Origin: Candidatus Delongbacteria bacterium | GTDB taxonomy: Bacteria; CAIWAD01 | Reading direction: 5' to 3' | Assembly (NCBI GenBank): GCA_041675285.1 | Contig: JBAYTZ010000006.1 | Coordinates: 124,001 to 188,000, forward strand | DNA length: 64,000 nt | Shown here: in pieces, positions 1-8,963 of the stretch | Position numbering within the stretch: the first letter of the stretch is position 1 | Layout of the letters: each line of letters begins with the position of its first letter | The notes under the pieces: generated by a model | The model's input: the letters and a program-made list of their open reading frames with translations, nothing else | Databases searched by the model: none | What the model was told of the DNA's origin: nothing | Position numbers and translations under genes: made by a program

Positions 1-643
1 CCGCGGGCTCGCCGTCCTCGCCGGGCCAAAGCACTTCGGGCGGCAGGTCCACCAGATCCCAGCCCACGCCGTCGTCCACCAGGCCGTTCAGGTCGTCGTC
101 CAGGCCGTTCCCGTCGGACTCGCTCCAGCGGCCGTCCCCGTCCAGGTCCTCCCCCGGGTTGACGTGGATGCCGGCAGCCAGGTCCGGGTGCCGCCAGTCC
201 ACGCCCGTGTCCACGATTCCCACCACCGCGGCGGGGCCACCCCGGGAGCGCTGCCAGGCCGCCACGGCCCCCAGCCGCTCCAGATGCCACTGGGCGCGCA
301 GGGCGGGGTCGTCGGCCACCCAGGCGGAGGTGCGGAACAGCGGGACGGGTTCGGCCAGCCGCACGGCGGCGTGTCCGCGCAGGCGCGCCAGCAGGTCCGG
401 CGCGCCGGCCGGCGGGCGGGCCCGGACCCAGTCGGGCAGGCCCAGCTTCCGCATGAGGGGCGCGGGCAGCAGGGGCGTAATTCGCAATTCCGGGAAGTCC
501 CGGGCCAGGCCGGCGGCGCCTCCCGGGGCCAGTTCCAGGTAGAGGTCCGGCTCAGGCAGGGCTGCTTCGCCGGGGAGGGCTGCCAGCAGGAGCAGCAGGC
601 CGCCCAGCCCGGCCAGCCGAAAAAGGCGGCTAGTGCGTGGCAA
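1..643 (-). CDS. Subtilisin-like (S8) serine protease, N-terminal part
   Basis: The reading frame leaves the left window edge, so only about 214 N-terminal residues are visible. A hydrophobic signal-peptide-like segment (residues ~8-22, Leu-rich, then ALPGEAALPE) is followed by a ~95-residue prodomain-like stretch. The catalytic Asp motif is then clear: VVGIVDTGVDWRHPDL, followed by the DGDG...DD..G..DDGVGWDLVD segment typical of S8 peptidases. The His and Ser motifs lie outside the window. The chosen start is TTG at 641-643, inside the end of the upstream gene, because GGGGAGG sits 8 bases before it; no ATG is available in this frame. The overlap suggests co-expression with the SH3-like lipoprotein. 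Family assignment is firm; the start is less certain. Confidence 0.8.
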   Translation of the reverse strand, partial: MPRTSRLFRLAGLGGLLLLLAALPGEAALPEPDLYLELAPGGAAGLARDFPELRITPLLPAPLMRKLGLPDWVRARPPAGAPDLLARLRGHAAVRLAEPVPLFRTSAWVADDPALRAQWHLERLGAVAAWQRSRGGPAAVVGIVDTGVDWRHPDLAAGIHVNPGEDLDGDGRWSESDGNGLDDDLNGLVDDGVGWDLVDLPPEVLWPGEDGEPA

Positions 644-971
644 TGCGGCCGTCCTCCCCCTGGACCCCGTGGACGCGCTCCTGGGGCAGCCAGCCCGTCA
701 GGGAGTCCGCCGGCACGGACACGCGCAACCAGATCTGGCCGGCCTCGTCGGCCTTGCGCTCGAGCACGGGGACGGGCTGACCGGCGGGCAGTTGGCCGAT
801 GCGGGGTCCCAGCGGTTCGCCCAGCAGGTCCTGGGCCGCCTCGGCCAAGACGAGCTTGCCCACCCAGTCCTCGAGGGCGGGCAGGGGGGCGGGCTCCGGC
901 CGTCCGCCGCAGCCCAGCAACAGCAGCACCAGCAGGAGGAAACTCCCGCGCAGGAAGATCTGACGATTCAT
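630..971 (-). CDS. SH3-like domain lipoprotein
   Basis: A 113-residue protein with a lipoprotein signal: positively charged start (MNRQ), a run of leucines and the lipobox LLGCGG, so the mature protein would begin at Cys and be lipid-anchored. The rest resembles a bacterial SH3 domain (segments GQPVPVLERKADEAGQIWLRV and LTGWLPQERV), a fold that commonly binds cell-wall peptides. I chose the ATG at 969-971 over an upstream TTG because the signal peptide starts there. The last codons overlap the protease gene by 14 bases. The function is not known beyond an envelope location; wall binding is inferred from the fold. Confidence 0.75.
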   Translation of the reverse strand: MNRQIFLRGSFLLLVLLLLGCGGRPEPAPLPALEDWVGKLVLAEAAQDLLGEPLGPRIGQLPAGQPVPVLERKADEAGQIWLRVSVPADSLTGWLPQERVHGVQGEDGRIATH

Positions 972-1042
972 GGTGTGGTCTTTCTGTGTTGACCGGGCCA
1001 ATGTGGGACTTGGCGCGGCGCGCCGTCCAATTCCGATCCAGA

Positions 1043-2026
1043 CTATCCGAGAAACTCGTTGAGCTTCAGGACCTCGTCCGTCTTGACGGGCACGGCGCCC
1101 AGCTCGCCGCAGACCTGGGCCGCGCAGAGGCTGGCGAAGCGCGCGGCGGTGCTGAGCTTGTAGCCCTGGCAGCGGGCCAGGGTCAGCGCGGCGATCACCG
1201 TGTCCCCCGCGCCGGAGACGTCCACGATGGCCCCGCGCAACGCGGGCAGCGTGCTGTGGCGGCCCTCCTCGTCGAACAGCGACATGCCCTGGGAACCCCG
1301 CGTCACCACCAGTTCGGTGCAGGCGCTGCGCTGCTGGAAGTCGCGGCCCAGGGTCTCCAGCTCGGACTCGCTCACCCGGGAGGCGCCCAACGCGCCCAGG
1401 AACTCTTTCAGGTTGGGCTTGAACAGGCCCACGGCGCCGTAGGCGTGGAACTGGCGGTGCTTGGGATCCACGCTGGTGAGCACGCCCGCCGCCCGGGCCG
1501 CGTCCCGCAGCCCGGCGATGGACTCCGCATCCAGCACGCCCTTGTCGTAATCCTCGAAGATGAGGGCGTCCAGCTCCGGCAGCAGGGCCGTCAGCCGGGC
1601 CACCAGCTCCTGGCGCAGGCTGTCGCGCAAGGGCGAGGTGCTCTCCTCGTCGATCCGGGTCACGTGCTGTTCGTGGGCGATGATCCGTGTCTTGGAGGTG
1701 GTGGGGCGCGCTTCGTCCTTGAGCACGCCCTGGGTGGAGATCCCCGCCTCGCGCAGAAGGCCCAGCACGAGCTCGGCGGCGGGATCCGCTCCCACGACGC
1801 CAAAGGGGATGGCCACGGCGCCCAGCGCCCGCAGGTTGTGCACCACGTTGGCGCTGCCGCCCAGGCTGTGGCTGCGGCGCACCACGTTGACCACGGGCAC
1901 CGGCGCCTCCGGGCTGATGCGTTCCACCTTGCCCCAGATGTAGCGGTCCAGCATCAGGTCGCCCACTACGGCAACGCGCTTGTCCGCGCAGCCCTCCAGC
2001 AGCTTATCCAGGTGTTGCAGGTACAT
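1043..2026 (-). CDS. rfaE1: D-glycero-beta-D-manno-heptose-7-phosphate kinase (RfaE domain I)
   Basis: A 327-residue PfkB-family kinase that phosphorylates heptose-7-phosphate at C1 on the way to ADP-heptose for the LPS inner core. The diagnostic segment VGDLMLDRYIWGKVERISPEAPVPV is near residue 21, followed by the PfkB signature LGGSANVVHN (~55-64). The C-terminal DVSGAGDT motif carries the catalytic Asp and anion hole. The protein ends after this domain, so the nucleotidyltransferase half (RfaE domain II), fused in Escherichia coli, must be encoded elsewhere. The start ATG at 2024-2026 has GGAG six bases upstream; a longer open frame upstream runs through repeat DNA and is unlikely to be translated. 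The gene implies a heptose-containing outer membrane. Confidence 0.92.
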   Translation of the reverse strand: MYLQHLDKLLEGCADKRVAVVGDLMLDRYIWGKVERISPEAPVPVVNVVRRSHSLGGSANVVHNLRALGAVAIPFGVVGADPAAELVLGLLREAGISTQGVLKDEARPTTSKTRIIAHEQHVTRIDEESTSPLRDSLRQELVARLTALLPELDALIFEDYDKGVLDAESIAGLRDAARAAGVLTSVDPKHRQFHAYGAVGLFKPNLKEFLGALGASRVSESELETLGRDFQQRSACTELVVTRGSQGMSLFDEEGRHSTLPALRGAIVDVSGAGDTVIAALTLARCQGYKLSTAARFASLCAAQVCGELGAVPVKTDEVLKLNEFLG

Positions 2027-2577
2027 CGGGCTCCACTCCCCACTCTCTTCTTCCTGGCTCAGCCACGGGCGAATCGCCCGTTCGTCATCCCGGCAGCGCC
2101 CCTTCCCCCTGCAGGGGGAAGGTTGGGACGGGGGTTCACCGCGTCCCAGGCATCTGCCGGGTGCCTTGTTTTCCACCTTTCTGCTGGCGCCAGAAAGGTG
2201 GAGCCAAAGAGGCGCTTTTTCTCAGCGGCTAGAGTCAGGCCACCTCGCGGCGGCCTTCCGCTAGCCGGCGTTTGGACTTCCTGAAACCACGTAGTTGGTT
2301 CCGCCTGACGGCGTCACCACCTGGTTCTGGTTCAGGCCTGAAGGCCTTCACCTCACATGACACAATCTTCTTCGAGCCTTTGAGCCTTGGTGCTCAACCA
2401 GACGCTCGAACGAGTCACGCCCAACCCAGGCAATTCCAATCCAATCTCTGTGCCTCTGTGCCTCTGTGGTGGTTCTTCCCCGGCGCTACCCGACGCGCTC
2501 GGACAAGTCATCTCCAACCCAAGCAAATCCAATCCAATCACTGTGCCTCTGTGCCTCTGTGGTGGCTCTCCCCGGCG
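2027..2577. repeat. Gene-free, repeat-dense intergenic region
   Basis: This 551-base spacer lies between rlmD and rfaE1. It holds several palindromes: 2065-2081 (8-bp arms, ACGGGCGA/TCGCCCGT), 2101-2122 (CCTTCCCCCTGCAGGGGGAAGG core) and 2173-2201 (11-bp perfect arms CCACCTTTCTG/CAGAAAGGTGG, followed by an oligo-T run on the plus strand). It then has an array of 8-base units at about 2372-2396 (TTCGAGCC TTTGAGCC TTGGTGCT) and a direct repeat of about 70-90 bases. I see no convincing gene; the short open frames here read through repeats. Confidence 0.8.
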
Positions 2578-2592
2578 CTACCCGACGCGCTC
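2433..2592. repeat. Direct repeat (2 copies) containing CTCTGTGC octamers
   Basis: Two near-identical copies run in the same direction: roughly 2433-2505 and 2521-2592. Each contains AATCCAATC, then about three units of CTCTGTGC/G, then CCCCGGCGCTACCCGACGCG. The second copy ends inside the last codons of rlmD. The octamer block has the same 8-base period as three other intergenic elements in this window. Confidence 0.75.
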
Positions 2593-3981
2593 GAAGGTCG
2601 CCACCGCTTCCACGTGGAAGGTGTGCGGGAACATGTCCACGGGCGAGAGGCGCAGGGGGCGGTAGCCGCCCGCCACCAGCAGGGCCGCGTCCCGGGCCTG
2701 GGTGGCCGGATTGCAGCTCACGTAGACCAGCCGGCGCGGCGCCAACTCCAGCAGGTGCGCCACCACCTTGGCGTGCAGGCCGCCCCGGGGCGGATCCACC
2801 ACCACCACCTCGGGCTTCGGCAGGGCCTGGCTGCGCAGCAGGTCCAGCACGTCGCCGCAGTGGAACTCCACCCGCTCCGCCAGTCCGTTGAGTTCCGCCT
2901 GGCGCCGGGCGGAGGCCACGGCCTCGGGCACCAGCTCCACGCCCGTCACGTGCTGGGCGCGGTCCGCCAGCAGCAGGGCAATGGCCCCGGTGCCGCAGTA
3001 GAGGTCCAGCAGGGTCCGCACCGGCTCCGCGCCCACGTGTTCGCGCACCAGGGCGAAGAGCCGCTCGGCCTGCTCGGTGTTGGTCTGGAAAAAGGCCTGG
3101 GGCGCCAGCTCGAAGGTCAGCCCGCTCAGCCGCTCGCGCAGCAGGCCATCCCCGTGCAGCACGCGGTCCAGCCGGCCCGTGGCCACCATGCCGCTGCCCG
3201 CGTGCACCGTGCTGACGATCCCGCTCAGTACGCCGGGCAGGCGCTCCAGCAACCGGGCGGCCAGCGCCTCCACCCGCAGGTCGCCGGCCGCGTTCACCAC
3301 CAGGTTGAGCAGGCGCTCGCCCGTGGCCCGCGATTCACGCAGCACGACGAAGCGCCAGTAGCCCTGCTGGGTGCGCACGTTCCAGACCGCTTCGGAGCCG
3401 CCGCCCTCCGTGCGCACGAAGGCGCGGATCTCCGCCAGCAGGCGGGCCGTCCAGGGGCTCTGCAGGTGGCACTCCAGCAGATCGAAGACCTTGCTGTAGA
3501 TGCCGGGCACGTGCTGGCCCAGCCCGAACTCCGCCGGGCGCTCCGGGTCGGGCGTCTCTGTCCAGGCCTGGTCCGAGAAGCCGAACTCCATCTTGTTGCG
3601 GTACTCGAAGAGCCGCTCCGCGGGCAGGATGGGATCCACGCGCTCCACGGCCAACCCGCCGATGCGCTGCCAGGCGTCGGTCACCATGGCCTGCTTCTCG
3701 CGCAGTTGGGCCTGGTAGTCCAGCCCCTGCAGCGGACAGCCGCCGCAGACGCCCTGGTGCGCGCAACGGGCCGCCACGCGCTCGGGGGAGGGCTCCACCA
3801 GCCGCAGCAGGCGCGCCTCCGCATGCCGGCGCCGGCCCTTGCCCACCCGCACCTCCACCCGGTCGCCGGGCAGGCCGCCGCGCACGAAGAGCACGCGGCC
3901 GGAGGCGGCCCGGGTCACGCCCTGGCCCCCGAAGGCCACGCTCTCGATGCGCAGGATTTCCGTCTCGCCGCTCGTGCTCAT
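2578..3981 (-). CDS. rlmD: 23S rRNA (uracil-C5)-methyltransferase RlmD/RumA family
   Basis: A 467-residue SAM-dependent methyltransferase that makes 5-methyluridine in RNA, in the TrmA/RumA family. An N-terminal TRAM domain (~1-60) precedes the iron-sulfur cluster motif C73-x5-C79-x2-C82, whose fourth Cys is probably in LLECHL. The C-terminal half carries the Rossmann motif LLDLYCGTGAIALLLA, the VVDPPRGG segment and the nucleophile motif SCNPATQARD. The start ATG at 3979-3981 begins MSTSGETEI, just before the TRAM domain; an upstream extension looks untranslated. The target could be 23S rRNA U1939 (RlmD) or U747 (RlmCD-like); the sequence does not settle this. Its 3' end lies within a repeat copy. 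Confidence 0.9.
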   Translation of the reverse strand: MSTSGETEILRIESVAFGGQGVTRAASGRVLFVRGGLPGDRVEVRVGKGRRRHAEARLLRLVEPSPERVAARCAHQGVCGGCPLQGLDYQAQLREKQAMVTDAWQRIGGLAVERVDPILPAERLFEYRNKMEFGFSDQAWTETPDPERPAEFGLGQHVPGIYSKVFDLLECHLQSPWTARLLAEIRAFVRTEGGGSEAVWNVRTQQGYWRFVVLRESRATGERLLNLVVNAAGDLRVEALAARLLERLPGVLSGIVSTVHAGSGMVATGRLDRVLHGDGLLRERLSGLTFELAPQAFFQTNTEQAERLFALVREHVGAEPVRTLLDLYCGTGAIALLLADRAQHVTGVELVPEAVASARRQAELNGLAERVEFHCGDVLDLLRSQALPKPEVVVVDPPRGGLHAKVVAHLLELAPRRLVYVSCNPATQARDAALLVAGGYRPLRLSPVDMFPHTFHVEAVATFERVG

Positions 3982-4041
3982 GGGTCTCCAACGCAAGCCG
4001 GCGGCTGGTGCCGCCGGCAAACGATCGTTGAGTGGGTGCGC

Positions 4042-6534
4042 TCAGCCCGCCACGGGCTCTTCCGGGGCCGGCAGGATCCGCGGACCCTCGGCGTCCGGGG
4101 CCTGCAGGCGGGACTCGCGGAAGACCAGCTCGTTGTCGCGCACGCTGACCAGCACCGTGCCGCCGGCGGTGAACTCACCCTTGAGCACCTCCTCGGCGAT
4201 GGGGTCCTCGATGCGGCGCTCGATGATCCGGCGCAGCGGGCGCACGCCCGTGGCCGGGCTCCAACCCTCCACCACCAGCAGGTCGATGGCCTCGTCGCTG
4301 AGCACGATCTGGAAACCTCGCGCGCCCATCCGCCGGCGCAGGTCGTCCATCATCAGGCGGACGATCTGGTTCACGTCCGTGCGGTCCAGCATGCGGAAGA
4401 CGATCAGCTCATCCAGCCGGTTGAGGAACTCGGGCCGGAAGTGGCGCTTGGCTTCCTTGGTGATGTCGGACTTCATGGACTCGTAGCCCGGCAGGTCCAG
4501 GCCCTCGCCGCCGAAGCCGATGGACGTCTCCTTGACCAGCTCGCGCGTGCCCATGTTCGAGGTCATGATGATGATCGTGTTGCGGAAGTCCACCTTGCGG
4601 CCGGTGGAGTCCGTCAGGCGCCCGTCGTCCAGCACCTGCAGCAGCAGGTTGAAGACCTCCGGGTGGGCCTTCTCCACCTCGTCCAGCAGGATGATCGAGT
4701 AGGGCCGGCGGCGGACCTTCTCCGTCAGCTGGCCGCCTTCCTCGAAGCCCACGTAGCCGGGGGGCGCGCCGATCAGCCGGCTGACGGCGAACTTCTCCAT
4801 GTACTCGCTCATGTCCACCCGGATCAGCGCGTTCTCGTCGCCGAACATCACCTCGGCCAACACCTTGGCCAGTTCGGTCTTGCCGATGCCCGTGGGCCCG
4901 AGGAACAGGTAGCTGCCGATGGGGCGCTCGCTGCTCTTGAAGCCCGCGCGGCTGCGCCGGATGCTGCGGCAGAGGCGGTCGATGGCGTCGGCCTGGCCGA
5001 TGATCCGCCGGCCCAGCGCCTCGTGCAGCTTGAGCAGGCGGCCGGACTCGTCCAGGGTGACCCGCTCGACGGGGATGCCCGTCATCTGGCTGACCACGGC
5101 GGCCACGTCCTCCGGCCCCACCTCCACGGCGCAGGCGATCCGCTCGCGCTCCCACTCCTCGCGGACGACCTTCAGCTCGGCCTCGCACTTGTGTTTCTGG
5201 TCGCGGATCTCCGCGGCACGCTCGTAGTTCTGCTGCTCGACCATGGCTTCCTTGTCGTGGTTGAGCTGCTCGATGCGCTCTTCCAGCTCCACCAGGCCCT
5301 CAGGGACCACCACGTGCGCCAGGTGGATGCGGCTGCCCGTCTCGTCCAGCACGTCGATGGCCTTGTCGGGCAGCATGCGGTCGCTGATGTAGCGGTCGCT
5401 GAGGATCACGGCCTGCTGGATCGCCTCGTCCGTGTAGCGGATGCCGTGGTGCTCCTCGTACTTGGACTTCAGGCCCATCAGGATCCGCACGGTCTCCTCC
5501 ACGCCCGTGGCCTCCACCATGATCTTCTGGAAGCGGCGCTCCAGCGCGCCGTCCTTCTCGATGTGCTGGCGGTACTCGTCCAGGGTGGTGGCGCCGATGC
5601 ACTGCAGTTCGCCCCGGGCCAGGGCGGGCTTGAACATGTTGGAGGCGTCCAGGCTGCCCGAGGCCGAGCCGGCGCCAACGATGGTGTGCAGCTCGTCCAG
5701 GAAGACGATGATGTTGCGGTTCTTCTCCAGCTCGGTCATCACGCTCTTGATGCGCTCCTCGAACTGGCCGCGGTACTTGGTGCCGGCCACCAGGGCGCCC
5801 AGGTCCAGGGCCACCACGCGCTTGTCGTAGAGCACGCGGCTGACCTTGCGCTCGATGATCCGCAGGGCCAGGCCCTCGGCGATGGCCGTCTTGCCCACGC
5901 CCGGGTCGCCGATGAGCACGGGGTTGTTCTTCTTGCGCCGGCTGAGGATCTGGGCCACGCGCTCGATTTCATGTTCGCGGCCGATGATCGGGTCCAGCTT
6001 GCCCTCGCGGGCCATCTGGGTCAAGTCGCGGCCGAAGTGGTCCAGCGCCGGGGTCTTGCTCTTGGAGGCCGGCTTGCCTTCCGCCGCCTCGGCGGCCGCG
6101 CCGCCGCTCAGCGCCTCCACCTGCTCGCGGATGGCCGAATAGGTGATGCCGAAGGAGCCCAGCACCTCGCCGGCCACCCCGTCGTCCTCCTTCGAAATGG
6201 CCAGCAGCAGATGCTCCGTGCCCACTTGTTCGGCGTTGAAGCTCCGCCCCTCCAGGTAGGTGACCTTGAGCACGCGCTCCGCCTTCTTGGTGAAGGGGAT
6301 GTTGCCGATCTTCATCAGGTTCTCGTTGGACTCCACCCGCTCCAGGATGCGCTCCCGGATCAGGCCGGGCTCGGCTTCCAGGTTCTGCAGGATCTGGACG
6401 GCAACCCCTTCACCCAGCCGCACAATGCCCAGCAGCATGTGCTCGGTGCCGATGTTGTCGTGGCCCAGGCGCAGCGCCTCCTCGCGCGAGTATTGGATCA
6501 CCTTCTGCACGTGGGCCGAAAACTTGCTGTGCAT
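4042..6534 (-). CDS. clpC: ClpC AAA+ unfoldase of the Clp protease
   Basis: An 830-residue ClpC. The N-terminal double repeat (MHSKFSAHVQKVI... and LKVTYLEG...) binds adaptors. The first AAA+ domain has Walker A GDPGVGKT near residue 210, and a UVR/M-domain segment (about 420-455, NYERAAEIRDQKHK) follows. The second AAA+ domain has GPTGIGKTELAK near 545 and ends with the D2 small domain. It unfolds proteins and feeds them to ClpP, which is not in this window. The start ATG at 6532-6534 has AAGGAA six bases upstream. McsA and a McsB-like protein are encoded about 2.4-4 kb upstream on the same strand, matching the mcsA-mcsB-clpC association of Firmicutes, so adaptor-controlled proteolysis is likely. 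Confidence 0.96.
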   Translation of the reverse strand: MHSKFSAHVQKVIQYSREEALRLGHDNIGTEHMLLGIVRLGEGVAVQILQNLEAEPGLIRERILERVESNENLMKIGNIPFTKKAERVLKVTYLEGRSFNAEQVGTEHLLLAISKEDDGVAGEVLGSFGITYSAIREQVEALSGGAAAEAAEGKPASKSKTPALDHFGRDLTQMAREGKLDPIIGREHEIERVAQILSRRKKNNPVLIGDPGVGKTAIAEGLALRIIERKVSRVLYDKRVVALDLGALVAGTKYRGQFEERIKSVMTELEKNRNIIVFLDELHTIVGAGSASGSLDASNMFKPALARGELQCIGATTLDEYRQHIEKDGALERRFQKIMVEATGVEETVRILMGLKSKYEEHHGIRYTDEAIQQAVILSDRYISDRMLPDKAIDVLDETGSRIHLAHVVVPEGLVELEERIEQLNHDKEAMVEQQNYERAAEIRDQKHKCEAELKVVREEWERERIACAVEVGPEDVAAVVSQMTGIPVERVTLDESGRLLKLHEALGRRIIGQADAIDRLCRSIRRSRAGFKSSERPIGSYLFLGPTGIGKTELAKVLAEVMFGDENALIRVDMSEYMEKFAVSRLIGAPPGYVGFEEGGQLTEKVRRRPYSIILLDEVEKAHPEVFNLLLQVLDDGRLTDSTGRKVDFRNTIIIMTSNMGTRELVKETSIGFGGEGLDLPGYESMKSDITKEAKRHFRPEFLNRLDELIVFRMLDRTDVNQIVRLMMDDLRRRMGARGFQIVLSDEAIDLLVVEGWSPATGVRPLRRIIERRIEDPIAEEVLKGEFTAGGTVLVSVRDNELVFRESRLQAPDAEGPRILPAPEEPVAG

Positions 6535-6645
6535 GCCGATTCCTTTTCTGCGGCCGGCGCGAATGGCGCGCGGCACGCGGCTTTGCGTGGTGTCGGAAGA
6601 TGCTGAATCGCGCCGTCCGGCGGAAGTCCCCGGACCCGCCCGGCT

Positions 6646-8733
6646 TCAGCTCCCCAGCCAGGCCTGCAGCTGACGAGGATCCTCCGTGGGCGGCCGGCAG
6701 CCCGCCGCGTCGCAGAGCCAGGCGGCGGGGCGCTCCTCCAGCAGGCCCACGCCAGGCGTCAGCCGAGCCGCCTGGGCGGGATCCAGGGTCAGCCGCTCCA
6801 GGCCGGCCCCCCGGCCAGCCCAGGCGCTTTCCAACAAGGCGGCCAAGCGCGGGTCCTCCGGACGGCCCACGCAGATCAGCCGGCGACCGGCCTCTTCAAG
6901 CAACTGGCAGGCCGCCAGGGCCCAGCTGTGGCCGCCCGAATCCAGCGCCAGCCGGCCGGCCAGCGCGGCCAACAAACGCTGGGCCTGCCCGAGGAACTCG
7001 TCGCGGTCCAGCAGGCGGGCCAGCCGGATCAGATTGTGGGCGCTGACCGAGTTGCCGCAGGGCAGGGCGCCGTCCGTCACCTCCAGCGGCCGCACCGGCA
7101 GGTCGCCCCCCGGCCGGGTCATGCGGTAGAGGCCGGCCGGGTCCAGAAAGAGCCGGTCCTGCTCCGCCTGCAGGCGCAGGGCCTGCTCCAGCCAGGCGCC
7201 GCCGCCGGCGTGGGCGGCCAGCTCCAGCAGGCCCCAGATCAGGAAGGCGTGGTCGTCCAGCTGACCCTCCACGCCCGCCCGGCCCCGGTGCCAGCGGTGC
7301 CGCAGGCCCGCCGCGCCGTCCAATTCGGCCAGCACGAAGCGCGCCGCCTGTTCCGCGGCCCGTCGCCACTCGAGGCGCATCCCGGCCTCCCCGGCGGCCG
7401 GACAGGCGGCGGCCCGGGCCAGCGCGGCCACGGCCAGGCCGTTCCAGTCGGCCAGCACCTTGTCGTCGCGCTGGGGGCGCACCCGCAGCGCACGCGCCGC
7501 CAACAGCCGGCTCCGCGCCGACTCCAACAGCTCGTGAGACGAATCCGACAGCGGGTGCGCGTCCGGCACGCGGTGCAGGATGTTGCGCGGGTCCGCCCGG
7601 CCGCTGGCCTCGTCGTTCCAATTGCCGTCCTCGCTCACCTGCCAGGCCGGCACGGCCACGGCCAGCTCGTCCGGCGGCAGGAGCTCGCGCAGCTCGGCCA
7701 GGCCCCAGAGGTAGAAGCGCCCCTCCTCGCCCTCGCTGTCCGCGTCCTCGCCGCAGGCAAAGCCACCGCCGGGCAGCTGCAGATCGCGCCGCAGGTACTC
7801 CAACAGCCGGCCCAGGCTCGTGCGCAGCTCGGCCCGCTCGTCCCCCGTCCCCGCCGGATCCTCCAGCGCTTGGCAGAGCGCCAGGGCCAGCAGGGCCTGG
7901 TCGTAGAGCATCTTCTCGAAGTGGGGCACGCGCCAGCGCGCGTCGGTGGAATAGCGGTGGAAGCCGCCGCCCAGCTGGTCCTGCAGGCCGCCCCGGCCCA
8001 TGGCCAGCAGGGTGTGGCGGGCCATCTCCCCGGCCGCGCCGTCGCCGCGCCGTCCGGCGCGCAGCAGCAGCAGCAGGTGCTGGGGCATGGGGAACTTGGG
8101 CGCCGGCCCGAAGCCGCCGTGGCGCGGGTCGTGGCGGGCCTTCAAACGCTCCAGTCCGCTGCGCAGCTGCCCGGCCCAGGCCGCGGGCGTGGCATTGGGG
8201 CCGGAGGCGGGCTCCCACTCGCCGGCGCGCGCCAGCTCGGCCGTGATGGCCCGGGCACTCTCCAGCAGGCGCCCGCGCTGCCCGTCCCACAGCTCGACCA
8301 CCCGGGGAATCAGGTCCTGCAGCCCGGGGCGGCCGCCCCGCCCGACGGGGGGAAAATAGGTGCCCGCGAAGAAGGGCTGGCGCTCCGGCGTCAGCAGCAG
8401 GGTCAGCGGCCAGCCGCCCGAGCCGGTCAGGCTCTGGCAGACGCTCATGTAGACGTGGTCCACGTCCGGCCGCTCCTCGCGGTCCACCTTGACGCAGACG
8501 AAGGCCGCGTTGAGCCGCGCGGCGATTCCCGCATCCTCGAAGGACTCGCGCTCCATCACGTGGCACCAGTGGCAGGTGGCGTAGCCGATGGAGAGAAAGA
8601 CCGGGCAGTCACGCCGGCGGGCCTCAGCAAAGGCTTCGTCGCCCCAGGGCCACCAGTCCACGGGGTTGTGGGCGTGCTGCAGCAGGTAGGGGCTGGCGGC
8701 CCCGGCCAGGCGGTTGGTCGGCGTCGTGCTCAT
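6646..8733 (-). CDS. SSP411/YyaL-family protein with thioredoxin-like N-terminal domain (DUF255)
   Basis: A 695-residue member of the widespread SSP411 (DUF255) family. The N-terminal thioredoxin-like domain has the family hallmark NPVDWWPWG and a CHWC redox motif at C54/C57. It is followed by the conserved VDREERPDVD and GGWPLT segments. The rest is an alpha/alpha-barrel-like region seen in glycosidase and N-acylglucosamine-2-epimerase folds. No reaction is established for bacterial members, and the lack of a signal peptide suggests a cytoplasmic protein. It lies between mcsB and clpC, separated from mcsB by a palindromic octamer element. Start ATG 8731-8733. Family is certain; role unknown. 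Confidence 0.9.
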   Translation of the reverse strand: MSTTPTNRLAGAASPYLLQHAHNPVDWWPWGDEAFAEARRRDCPVFLSIGYATCHWCHVMERESFEDAGIAARLNAAFVCVKVDREERPDVDHVYMSVCQSLTGSGGWPLTLLLTPERQPFFAGTYFPPVGRGGRPGLQDLIPRVVELWDGQRGRLLESARAITAELARAGEWEPASGPNATPAAWAGQLRSGLERLKARHDPRHGGFGPAPKFPMPQHLLLLLRAGRRGDGAAGEMARHTLLAMGRGGLQDQLGGGFHRYSTDARWRVPHFEKMLYDQALLALALCQALEDPAGTGDERAELRTSLGRLLEYLRRDLQLPGGGFACGEDADSEGEEGRFYLWGLAELRELLPPDELAVAVPAWQVSEDGNWNDEASGRADPRNILHRVPDAHPLSDSSHELLESARSRLLAARALRVRPQRDDKVLADWNGLAVAALARAAACPAAGEAGMRLEWRRAAEQAARFVLAELDGAAGLRHRWHRGRAGVEGQLDDHAFLIWGLLELAAHAGGGAWLEQALRLQAEQDRLFLDPAGLYRMTRPGGDLPVRPLEVTDGALPCGNSVSAHNLIRLARLLDRDEFLGQAQRLLAALAGRLALDSGGHSWALAACQLLEEAGRRLICVGRPEDPRLAALLESAWAGRGAGLERLTLDPAQAARLTPGVGLLEERPAAWLCDAAGCRPPTEDPRQLQAWLGS

Positions 8734-8829
8734 CGGATCCCTTCCACATGGATTGCCTGCCGGTCTGCAGCGCCAAGGTAGGCCGCGAAGACGCCCCGCC
8801 TGTCATGGAAGCGTCTGGTCGGGGGTTGG

Positions 8830-8946
8830 GATTCGCACGGGAAGACGCGAACAAATCCAAAGAGAGAAGGAGGAAGTGAAACAGCTGGCTCGGATGAGCC
8901 ATTCCATCCACTCCACTTTGGACTTCTTCGCGTCTTCCCGTGAATC
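8830..8946. repeat. Palindromic octamer-repeat element
   Basis: An imperfect inverted repeat: left arm 8830-8862 (GATTCGCACGGGAAGACGCG then AACAAATCCAAAG) and right arm 8916-8946, whose complement reads GATTCACGGGAAGACGCGAA then GAAGTCCAAAG. The arms are built from 8-base units (TTCGCGTC, TTCCCGTG). The 53-base centre is unrelated spacer. It lies downstream of the mcsB-like gene and upstream of the SSP411 gene, so its transcript could form a long hairpin between them. Confidence 0.8.
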
Positions 8947-8963
8947 AAGCAGAGCCGGAGAGG

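Noticed and set aside
164..2284. Long plus-strand open frame opposite the protease, lipoprotein and heptose kinase genes
   Set aside because: It is antisense to genes with clear family motifs; its product is low-complexity and matches nothing. High GC gives long open frames on the opposite strand.
2353..2541. Possible 62-residue protein in the repeat-rich spacer
   Set aside because: It reads through the octamer array and the direct repeat; no ribosome-binding site or recognisable sequence.
2433..2592. CRISPR-like array
   Set aside because: Units are 8 bases long without regular spacers, and no cas gene is nearby.
2272..6606. Plus-strand open frame of 1444 codons opposite rlmD and clpC
   Set aside because: A shadow of two conserved genes; His/Gln/Gly-rich translation without domains.
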